64,000 nucleotides of DNA from Xanthomonas arboricola pv. juglandis. Its GTDB lineage: Bacteria > Pseudomonadota > Gammaproteobacteria > Xanthomonadales > Xanthomonadaceae. This document shows positions 45,437 to 52,053 of this stretch, piece by piece; position 1 is the stretch's first letter, and the number at the start of each line of letters is the position of its first letter. Made by a program: the position numbers and the translations under genes. The notes under the pieces are model-generated. The model made no database searches. It had not been told where the DNA came from and saw only the letters and a program-made list of their open reading frames with translations. The stretch covers positions 588,956-652,955 of the forward strand of contig NZ_JZEF01000003.1 of assembly GCF_001013475.1 (NCBI RefSeq). Direction: 5' to 3'.

Positions 45437-46798
45437 ATGACCAGCCCCTCTCCGCCGCGCTCTGCGGCTGGCCGTCTGAGCGTGGCATTGCGCAGCTCGC
45501 CGCCGCTGGCGTGGTCGTTCCTGTATTTCTTCTGCTTGCTCAGCGGCTACTACGTGCTGCGCCCGGTGCGCGAGGCGATGAGTGCGTCGGCGGATGTGGA
45601 AGCGATCTTCCCCACCGGCATGATCGCCTTCTTTGCCACGCACGGCATACCGCTCAAGGACTTCACCCTGCAGGTGCTGTTTACCTGCACCTTCCTGATC
45701 ATGGTGTTGCTGCAGCCGGTCTACGGCGCGCTGGTCAGCCGCTACCCGCGCCGGGTGTTCCTGCCGGCGGTGTATGGCTTCTTCATCGCGACCCTGTTGC
45801 TGTTCTACGTGTTGTTCGACAGCGGCGTGCCCGGGCGCGGCCTGGCGTTCTTCCTGTGGGTGACCGTCTTCAACCTGTTTGCGGTGGCGGTGTTCTGGAG
45901 CTTCATGGCCGACGTCTTCGGCAATGCCGAAGCGCGCAGCTACTACGGTTACATCGGTGCGGCCGGCACGCTGGGCGCGTTTCTCGGTCCGATCCTCACC
46001 CGCACGCTGGTCGAGCGCATCGGCATCGCGCATCTGATGCTGGTGTCGGCCGGGTTTCTGACCGTGTGCGTGGTGTGCGTGCTGCGTCTGCGCCTGTGGG
46101 CGGTTGCGCGCGAGCAGGAGCGACAGCTGGGCTCCGGCGAGGTGCCGATGGGCGGCGATGTGCTGGGCGGGCTCAAGCTGATCGTGCGCGAGCCGTTGCT
46201 GCGCTGGCTGGCCTTCATGGTGCTGTTCGGCGTGGGCGTCGGCACCTTGCTCTACAACGAGCAGGCAGCGCTGGTACGTCGTCTCTACACGGACGCAGCG
46301 GCGGCTACCGCCTATTACGCCAGCATCGACCTGGCGATCAACGCGCTGACCCTGGTGTTGCAGCTGCTGGTGACGCGCGCGCTGCTGTCGCGTTTCGGTA
46401 TCGCACCGGCGCTGTTGATTCCGGGCGTGGCGATCACGCTGGGCTATGCGGTGCTGACGGCCTCGCCGCTGCCGATGATGCTTGCGATCGTGCAGGTGAT
46501 CACCCGCTCCAGCGAGTTCGCACTGGCCAAGCCGGCGCGCGAGACCTTGTACACGCGGGTGGATCGGGAATGGCGTTACAAGGCCGGCGCGGCGATCGAC
46601 ACCGTGATCTACCGCGGTGGCGATCTCACCTTCGTCTGGGTGCACAAGCTGGTGTCGGCACTTGGCTCCAGCGCGGTGTTCAGCGTCGGTCTGCTGGTGG
46701 CATCGGGCATGACCCTGGGCGCGTTCGGCCTGCTGCGCGAGGCGCGCAAACTGCCCGCAGAGCGCGATGCGGAGACTGGCAATCAGGTCTCCGAATAG
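45437..46798 (+). CDS. MFS / TLC-type inner-membrane transporter
   Basis: 453 residues with about 11-12 membrane helices. The first helix LAWSFLYFFCLLSGYYVLRPVREAM matches a family annotated either as MFS transporters or as NTP/NDP exchange (TLC) relatives in Xanthomonadaceae. FWSFMADVFGNAEARSYYGYIGAAGTLG is the other conserved block. ATG 45437 gives a normal cytoplasmic N-terminus. The upstream in-frame ATG at 45401 adds a stretch without similarity. Substrate unknown. Confidence 0.75.
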   Translation: MTSPSPPRSAAGRLSVALRSSPPLAWSFLYFFCLLSGYYVLRPVREAMSASADVEAIFPTGMIAFFATHGIPLKDFTLQVLFTCTFLIMVLLQPVYGALVSRYPRRVFLPAVYGFFIATLLLFYVLFDSGVPGRGLAFFLWVTVFNLFAVAVFWSFMADVFGNAEARSYYGYIGAAGTLGAFLGPILTRTLVERIGIAHLMLVSAGFLTVCVVCVLRLRLWAVAREQERQLGSGEVPMGGDVLGGLKLIVREPLLRWLAFMVLFGVGVGTLLYNEQAALVRRLYTDAAAATAYYASIDLAINALTLVLQLLVTRALLSRFGIAPALLIPGVAITLGYAVLTASPLPMMLAIVQVITRSSEFALAKPARETLYTRVDREWRYKAGAAIDTVIYRGGDLTFVWVHKLVSALGSSAVFSVGLLVASGMTLGAFGLLREARKLPAERDAETGNQVSE

Positions 46799-46829
46799 GA
46801 GCGATAAACAAGTGGCCTGGCTGCAGGAT

Positions 46830-46931
46830 CCTTGCCTGCCCACCCTCGCAGGACACGCCGCAAGTACGTCCGTGTAGGCTCTTACGCGGCATCCATGCCG
46901 CGTAAGGTCCCGCAACGGTGGGCGGGCAAGG
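46830..46931. repeat. 102-bp palindromic element, copy A
   Basis: Begins CCTTGCCTGCCCACC and ends GGTGGGCGGGCAAGG, roughly 20-bp terminal inverted repeats. The centre CTTACGCGGCAT-CC-ATGCCGCGTAAG is a perfect 12-bp hairpin. Same element as at 59403 and 59599. Confidence 0.85.
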
Positions 46932-47030
46932 ACCTGTCGAGCTAGTCGGTGTGCATGGTTCAACAAAACAGCCGCAGCCGGTGCGTTGTGCTCGCCGCGC
47001 GCCTTCTAAGCTGTGAGCTTGCTGCGGGGC

Positions 47031-47062
47031 CCTTGCCCGCCCACCATCGCAGGACACGCCGC
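47031..47062. repeat. 102-bp element, truncated copy B
   Basis: The first 32 bp (CCTTGCCCGCCCACCATCGC and on to ACACGCCGC) match copies C and D. After that the sequence diverges. Confidence 0.75.
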
Positions 47063-47212
47063 CGATGTTCGCAATCGCGACGCTCCGATCGTGCCTGCAG
47101 GTCCTGCACATCTCCCATGTCTCGCCGGCGCGTCGGGTTCCATCGTCTGCTCTGAACAGCAGGGCAGCAATCACCGCTATGCTGGCCGCCACATTCATCA
47201 CGCCGATCTGCC

Positions 47213-47566
47213 ATGTCCCTGTTCGCCATCTTTGCCGGCCTGTGCGTCGCTCTGTTGCACGTCTACATCCTGGTCTTGGAGATGGTGCTATGGACGCGGC
47301 CGCTGGGCCTGAAGACCTTCCGCAATACCCTCGAGAAGGCGCATGCCACGCGCGTGCTGGCGGCCAATCAGGGCCTGTACAACGGCTTCCTGGCGGCAGG
47401 CCTGCTCTGGGGCGCGCTGCAGGCACGCGCGGATGTGCTGAGCTTTTTTCTGGGCTGTGTCGTCGTGGCAGGTTGCTACGGCGCCTACAGCGTCAACCGC
47501 CGCATTTTTTTCGTGCAGGCCTTGCCCGCGTTGATTGCCCTGGCGTTGCTGTGGTTGCCACGCTGA
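47213..47566 (+). CDS. DUF1304 family small membrane protein
   Basis: 117 residues, four hydrophobic segments (LFAIFAGLCVALLHVYILVLEM, GLYNGFLAAGLLWGAL, LSFFLGCVVVAGCYGAY, FFVQALPALIALALLWL). The combination HVYILVLEMVLW and ANQGLYNGFLAAGL identifies the DUF1304 family of inner-membrane proteins without known function. Monocistronic, followed by a palindromic repeat. Confidence 0.88.
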   Translation: MSLFAIFAGLCVALLHVYILVLEMVLWTRPLGLKTFRNTLEKAHATRVLAANQGLYNGFLAAGLLWGALQARADVLSFFLGCVVVAGCYGAYSVNRRIFFVQALPALIALALLWLPR

Positions 47567-47585
47567 GGCGGTGTGCTTGCTGTCT

Positions 47586-47653
47586 GTAGGAGCGGGCCTG
47601 CCCGCGATGAAGCGTTACCGGTGGAGCCTCATCGCGGGCAAGCCCGCTCCTAC
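47586..47653. repeat. GTAGGAGCG...CGCTCCTAC palindromic repeat, copy 3
   Basis: Starts GTAGGAGCGGGCCTGCCCGC and ends GCGGGCAAGCCCGCTCCTAC. It shares the core AAGCGTTACCG with copy 2 at 34647. It lies 19 bp after the DUF1304 stop and may act as its terminator. Confidence 0.8.
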
Positions 47654-47760
47654 CAAGCGGCTCGCTGGAATTGCAATTGTCGCGAACTCGTCGAAGGTGA
47701 CGGCGGCAGGCAATGCAACTGCGAGATGGTCGGTTTCCACAGTAGCCAATCTCCACAAAC

Positions 47761-47790
47761 GACAACGGCGGGCCGAAGCCCGCCGTTGTC
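47761..47790 (-). terminator. UUCG-loop hairpin ending the fadE operon
   Basis: On the minus strand GACAACGGCGGGC, loop TTCG, GCCCGCCGTTGTC: a 13-bp perfect stem 22 bp after the fadE stop, followed by GTTTGT. The same design as at 43676. Confidence 0.8.
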
Positions 47791-47812
47791 TGCTGTCACC
47801 TCGGCCTGAGCC

Positions 47813-50287
47813 TTACGCCGCTTCGCGCGGTTGCTGGGCCTGCGGCCTGTCGTAGTAGCTGGCTGCGCGCAGCTCGTGCGGATCGAAGTCGTCGACGGCG
47901 ATGGTGTCCATCATGATCTCGCGCAACTCTTCCAACTGCCTGCGCTCGTCGATGGTGATTACGCCCTCTGCCACGGCTTCGTCCAGCTGGGCGGTGAAGT
48001 CCAGCGCTTCGATGCCCTTGGTCTTGAGCGCCTTGAGGAACTTGCGCTCCACCGGCTCGGCCAGCACGGCCTTGGCCAGATAGCTGGCGATACGTCCGCC
48101 CGGATTGTTGGCGCACGGGGTCAGGAACACGCCCTGGCCCAGACGGTCGCGCGCTTCGTTCGGCGTCATCAGGATCGATGCCACGCGATGTCCCAGGCGG
48201 TCGCCAGGTGCCTCGGCACGACGGCCCAGCGGGAAGATCAGCACCCACATCAACCAGCCCACCGGACGGATCGGGAAGTTGCGCAGCGCTGCGGACAGCG
48301 CGGTTTCGATCTTGTGCACGCTGTCATGGAACGCCCAGGCCAACAGCGGCTGATCGGTCGCCGGCGCGCCTTCGTCGTGATAGCGCTTGAGCATCGCGCT
48401 GGTCAGGTAGATGTGGCTCAGCACGTCGCCCAGACGGCCGGACAGCGATTCCTTGAACTTGAGCTTGCCGCCGAGCATCAGCATCGACACGTCGGCCATC
48501 AGCGCCAGGTTGGCGGAATAACGATCCAGCTTGCGGAAGAAACGCCGCGTATACGCATCGCCCGGCGCTGCACCGATGCGCGCACCGGTCAGCCCGAACC
48601 AGAACGAACGCACCGCGTTGGAGATGCCGAAGCGGATATGCCCGAACAGGCTCTGGTCGAACTCTTCCAGACCACGACGCGTATCCGGATCCTGCGCCGC
48701 CTGCATTTCCTTCATCACCCACGGATGGCACAGGATCGCGCCCTGCCCGAAGATCAGCAGGCTGCGGGTCATGATGTTGGCGCCTTCCACGGTCACGCCG
48801 ATCGGCGCAGCCTGCCAGGCACGGCCGGCAAAGTTGCGCGGCCCCAGGATGATGCCCTTGCCACCGATCACATCCATCATGTCGCTGACCACTTCGCGGC
48901 CCATGGTGGTGCAGTGATACTTGGCGATCGCCGACGGCACCGACGGCACATCGCCACGGTCCACCGCCGCAGCGGTGGCCTGCGACAACGCACTGATCGC
49001 ATACGCCTTGCCGCCGATCCGCGCGAGCGCTTCTTCCACGCCCTCGAAGCGGCCGATCGACAGGCCGAACTGCTTGCGAATACGCGCATATGCGCCGGTG
49101 ACCACGGCGGCGTACTTGCCGCCGCCGCTGGCCGTGGAGGGCAGGGTGATCGAGCGGCCCACCGCCAGGCACTCGTTGAGCATGTTCCAGCCCTTGCCGA
49201 CCATCTCCACGCCACCGATCAGCTGGCTCAGCGGGATGAACACTTCCTCGCCATGAATCGGGCCATTCTGGAATGGCGAATTGAGCGGGAAATGGCGACG
49301 GCCGATTTCCACGCCCGGGGTCTCGCGCGGCAACAGCGCCAGGGTGATGCCGATGTCCTTCTTGTCGCCGATCAGCCCATCCGGATCGTAGGCGCGGAAC
49401 GCCAGGCCGATCAGCGAGGCCACCGGTGCCAAGGTGATGTAGCGCTTGTCGAAGGTGAGCTTGACGCCGAGCACGTTGGCGCCATTCCACTCGCCCTTGC
49501 AGACGATGCCGTAGTCGGGGATCGAGGTGGCATCGGAGCCAGCAAACGGGCCGGTCAGACCGAAACATGGCACCTCGGCGCCGACCGCCAAGCGCGGCAG
49601 GTAATAGTCTTTCTGTTCCGGCGTACCGTAATGCAGCAGCAGCTCGCCCGGCCCGAGCGAGTTGGGCACGCCGACGGTGGAGCTGACCACGCTGGAGATC
49701 GAGGACAGCTTCTGGATCACCTTGTGATGCGCCAGCGCGCTGAAGCCCAGGCCGCCGTACTGCTTGGGAATGATCATGCCGAAGAACTTGTTCTTCTTGA
49801 TGTATTCCCACAGCTCCGGCGGCAGGTCGGCGTGGACATGGGTGATCTCCCAGTCGTTGACCATCCTGCACAGCTCTTCGACCGGGCCGTCCAGGAAGGC
49901 CTGTTCTTCGGCACTCAGTTGCGGCTTGGGATAGTTGAGCAGCTTCTGCCAATCCGGGTCGCCGGTGAACAGTTCGCCTTCAAAGCCCACCGAGCCGGTT
50001 TCCAGCGCGATGCGTTCGGTCTGCGACAGCGGCGGCAGCACCTTGCGGAAAAAGCCCATCAGCGGCGTGGTCAGCAACGGCTTGCGCAGGAACGGCAACA
50101 GCACCGGCGCGGAAACCAGCACCACCAGCACGGCAGCGACGATGGTTGCGGTGAGATTGGCACCCAGCAACCAGCAGGCCACCAGCACACAGGCGCTCAG
50201 CGCGACCCAGGTGGCAAGGCGCATGCGGTGATAGGCAGCGATGCCCGCCGCCAGGATGACGAGGAGGAACGGTGCAACGATGCTCAT
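47813..50287 (-). CDS. fadE: Acyl-CoA dehydrogenase FadE (first step of fatty acid beta-oxidation)
   Basis: 824 residues, the large FadE type. Two N-terminal membrane helices (about 1-65) are followed by the acyl-CoA dehydrogenase core (GMIIPKQYGGLGFSALAHHKVIQ, CFGLTGPFAGSDATSIPDYG, KGIILGPRNF) and a C-terminal DUF1974 region (GLEEFDQSLFGHIRFGISN onward). It introduces the trans-2 double bond into acyl-CoA with FAD. Overlaps the upstream hydrolase gene by 4 bp (ATGA), so it belongs to the operon controlled from the TetR intergenic region. Confidence 0.94.
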   Translation of the reverse strand: MSIVAPFLLVILAAGIAAYHRMRLATWVALSACVLVACWLLGANLTATIVAAVLVVLVSAPVLLPFLRKPLLTTPLMGFFRKVLPPLSQTERIALETGSVGFEGELFTGDPDWQKLLNYPKPQLSAEEQAFLDGPVEELCRMVNDWEITHVHADLPPELWEYIKKNKFFGMIIPKQYGGLGFSALAHHKVIQKLSSISSVVSSTVGVPNSLGPGELLLHYGTPEQKDYYLPRLAVGAEVPCFGLTGPFAGSDATSIPDYGIVCKGEWNGANVLGVKLTFDKRYITLAPVASLIGLAFRAYDPDGLIGDKKDIGITLALLPRETPGVEIGRRHFPLNSPFQNGPIHGEEVFIPLSQLIGGVEMVGKGWNMLNECLAVGRSITLPSTASGGGKYAAVVTGAYARIRKQFGLSIGRFEGVEEALARIGGKAYAISALSQATAAAVDRGDVPSVPSAIAKYHCTTMGREVVSDMMDVIGGKGIILGPRNFAGRAWQAAPIGVTVEGANIMTRSLLIFGQGAILCHPWVMKEMQAAQDPDTRRGLEEFDQSLFGHIRFGISNAVRSFWFGLTGARIGAAPGDAYTRRFFRKLDRYSANLALMADVSMLMLGGKLKFKESLSGRLGDVLSHIYLTSAMLKRYHDEGAPATDQPLLAWAFHDSVHKIETALSAALRNFPIRPVGWLMWVLIFPLGRRAEAPGDRLGHRVASILMTPNEARDRLGQGVFLTPCANNPGGRIASYLAKAVLAEPVERKFLKALKTKGIEALDFTAQLDEAVAEGVITIDERRQLEELREIMMDTIAVDDFDPHELRAASYYDRPQAQQPREAA

Positions 50288-51201
50288 GGTCTTGCTCCAG
50301 TGACATGCTCGGTAATGTTGGACGCTGCGATGGTGCCAACCGGGGGCAGTGCGTCCAGATAATGCAACACGGTTGCGGTAAACGTGGTGTTGTCGTCGCC
50401 GGCCAGCATGTGCGTGGCATCGGGCAGATGCACATGCTGCGCATGCGGGGCGATCGACAGGAATTCGTTGATATTGTCCGGCGTGACCAGATCGCTACGC
50501 CCGCCGCTGATCAGCAACATCGGGCAACGTACCCGCGCGGCGGCGTCCAGCAAGGTCTGCTGCTGTGCGTGCGGATCCTGTCCTGCCAGTTCATCGACCA
50601 GCCGCGGATCCCAGTGCCAGCGCCCGTCTGCGCGCTGCCTCAGCAAGGCCTGCAACTGCTCGGCCGTCTTGCGCGGGCGCTGCGGCAAATAGGCGGCAAT
50701 CGCATCGGCGGCGGCATCCAGCGATGCGAAGCCATCCGGATGCGCGGTCATGAAACGCAGAATGCGCTCCACACCCGCGGTATCCCAGCGCGGCGTGATG
50801 TCGACCAGCACGATCGCGCGAAACAAGCCTGGCCAGCGCGCCTCGGCAAGCAGGCCGAACAAGCCGCCCATCGATGCGGCAACCAGCACCGGCGGCTCGG
50901 CCTGCTCGCCTGCCAGCACGATCAGGTCATCGGTGAACTGCGTGGCCGAGTAGGGCAGGTCTGCGTCGTTGAAACCGGAATCGCCATGACCGCGGGCATC
51001 GTAGGCCAGCGTCCGGTAGCCGGCGTCGGCCAGTCGTGCCGCAGTGCTTTCCCATGCATGTCGGGTTTGTCCAAACCCGTGCGCCAGCAGCACCGTCGGC
51101 GCGTGGTCCGTGCCCCGCACCGACACCGCAAGCGATGTCTCGCCAGCGTCGATGCGCGTGGTGGACGCACGATGGGCGAGGCTAGGAGAAGAGGTGACCA
51201 T
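50284..51201 (-). CDS. Alpha/beta-fold hydrolase
   Basis: 305 residues, no signal peptide. An alpha/beta hydrolase with oxyanion motif LLAHGFGQTRHAW, DARGHGDSGF, nucleophile elbow VAASMGGLFG (Ser about 119) and the final His in DATHMLAGDD. It could be an acyl-ester or thioester hydrolase. Coupling to fadE suggests a fatty-acid related substrate. Its ATG lies inside a dyad operator, and the divergent TetR gene is the obvious regulator. Confidence 0.85.
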   Translation of the reverse strand: MVTSSPSLAHRASTTRIDAGETSLAVSVRGTDHAPTVLLAHGFGQTRHAWESTAARLADAGYRTLAYDARGHGDSGFNDADLPYSATQFTDDLIVLAGEQAEPPVLVAASMGGLFGLLAEARWPGLFRAIVLVDITPRWDTAGVERILRFMTAHPDGFASLDAAADAIAAYLPQRPRKTAEQLQALLRQRADGRWHWDPRLVDELAGQDPHAQQQTLLDAAARVRCPMLLISGGRSDLVTPDNINEFLSIAPHAQHVHLPDATHMLAGDDNTTFTATVLHYLDALPPVGTIAASNITEHVTGARP

Positions 51202-51215
51202 ACCTCATAGTATGG
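51198..51215. promoter_or_regulatory. TetR-type operator 1, overlapping the hydrolase start codon
   Basis: CCATAC-CTCATA-GTATGG: perfect 6+6 arms with a 6-bp centre. It overlaps the ATG of the hydrolase gene at 51199-51201. Confidence 0.7.
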
Positions 51216-51233
51216 ACCTGCCTGGGTCGCTGT

Positions 51234-51251
51234 CAATACTCCTTGGTATGG
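51234..51251. promoter_or_regulatory. TetR-type operator 2
   Basis: CAATAC-TCCTTG-GTATGG: same layout as operator 1 with one arm mismatch, centred 36 bp away. A further GTATGG half-site lies at 51320-51325 near the tetR start. Confidence 0.65.
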
Positions 51252-51338
51252 ACGGTTAAGCCATTGAATCGTGGCAGTTGTGTGTCCTTTTTGTGATGCA
51301 TACTGCAACTGACTCAAGCGTATGGTTAAATCGCGGCA

Positions 51339-51947
51339 ATGAATGACATCACCGACCCAAGCCTCACCACGCCCCGCGCCACGTCCGGTCGCGGCAACCG
51401 CCTCAGCGCGGACGATTGGGCGCAGGCCGCACTGGACCTGATCGCAGAACAAGGGGTGGGCGCCGTTGCGGTGGAGCCACTGGCACGCCGTCTCGGCGTG
51501 ACCAAGGGCAGCTTCTACTGGCATTTCCCCTCGCGCGATGCCTTGCTGCAGGCAGCCCTGGAACGCTGGGAAATCTTTGAACAGAAGGAAGTATTCGGCA
51601 GCCTGGAAGACGTCCCGGACCCCAGCGCACGCCTGCGCGCGCTGTTCCAACTGGTCGCCCACGAAGTCAAACCGCACGTCATCTACAGCGAACTGCTCAA
51701 GGCACTCGACCACCCGGCCGTGCGCCCGGTCATCGACCGCGTCTCGCAGCGCCGTCTCGACTACCTGATCGCCTCGTTCCGTCAGGCCGGCCTGAGCCGC
51801 ACCGACGCCCAACACCGCGCCCGCCTGGCCTACGCCGCCTACGTTGGCTTCCTGCAGCTCTCGCTGCAACTGCAGCAACCCAAGCAAGCCCGCGAAGACT
51901 TCGAAGCTTACGTCGAGCATGTGATTCAGACGTTGATTCCGGGATAG
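51339..51947 (+). CDS. TetR-family transcriptional regulator
   Basis: 202 residues. The N-terminal helix-turn-helix is clear: WAQAALDLIAEQGVGAVAVE then RLGVTKGSFYWHFPSRDALL. The C-terminal ligand domain is not assignable. Divergent from the hydrolase-fadE operon, with two dyads between them, so it most likely represses that operon and itself, released by an acyl-CoA or fatty-acid signal. That ligand is inferred from context only. Confidence 0.9.
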   Translation: MNDITDPSLTTPRATSGRGNRLSADDWAQAALDLIAEQGVGAVAVEPLARRLGVTKGSFYWHFPSRDALLQAALERWEIFEQKEVFGSLEDVPDPSARLRALFQLVAHEVKPHVIYSELLKALDHPAVRPVIDRVSQRRLDYLIASFRQAGLSRTDAQHRARLAYAAYVGFLQLSLQLQQPKQAREDFEAYVEHVIQTLIPG

Positions 51948-51991
51948 GCTTCAGTCGTCCGGCATAAGCTGATGTTCGATCGTTGAGAAAA

Positions 51992-52023
51992 AAAAACCGC
52001 GACTCTTCCGAGTCGCGGTTTTT
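51992..52023. terminator. Bidirectional intrinsic terminator between tetR and the TonB receptor gene
   Basis: A5 then CCGCGACTC, loop TTCC, GAGTCGCGG then T5: a 14-bp stem with A-run and T-run on both sides. It serves both convergent genes. Confidence 0.92.
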
Positions 52024-52053
52024 AATTTTACGTATTACTTAAGCGGACGAATA

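Larger units (their letters stand above)
46799..47212. other. 414-bp intergenic region filled by a 102-bp element and its partial copy
   Basis: Contains repeat copy A (46830-46931), a spacer related to that between copies C and D at 59.5 kb, and a truncated copy B (47031-47062). The last 150 bp before the DUF1304 gene show no clear signal. Confidence 0.6.

Noticed and set aside
45104..46966. Upstream extension of the serine hydrolase frame to a 1080-residue protein
   Set aside because: The extension is antisense to the transporter gene, is Arg/His/Gln-rich without motifs, and would bury the signal peptide that starts at 45103.
29978..51251. Shared 11-mer ACTCCTTGGTA between the GH29 dyad and TetR operator 2
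   Set aside because: The 11-mer sits at different positions relative to each dyad centre, so the two sites do not align as one operator. I take it as chance.
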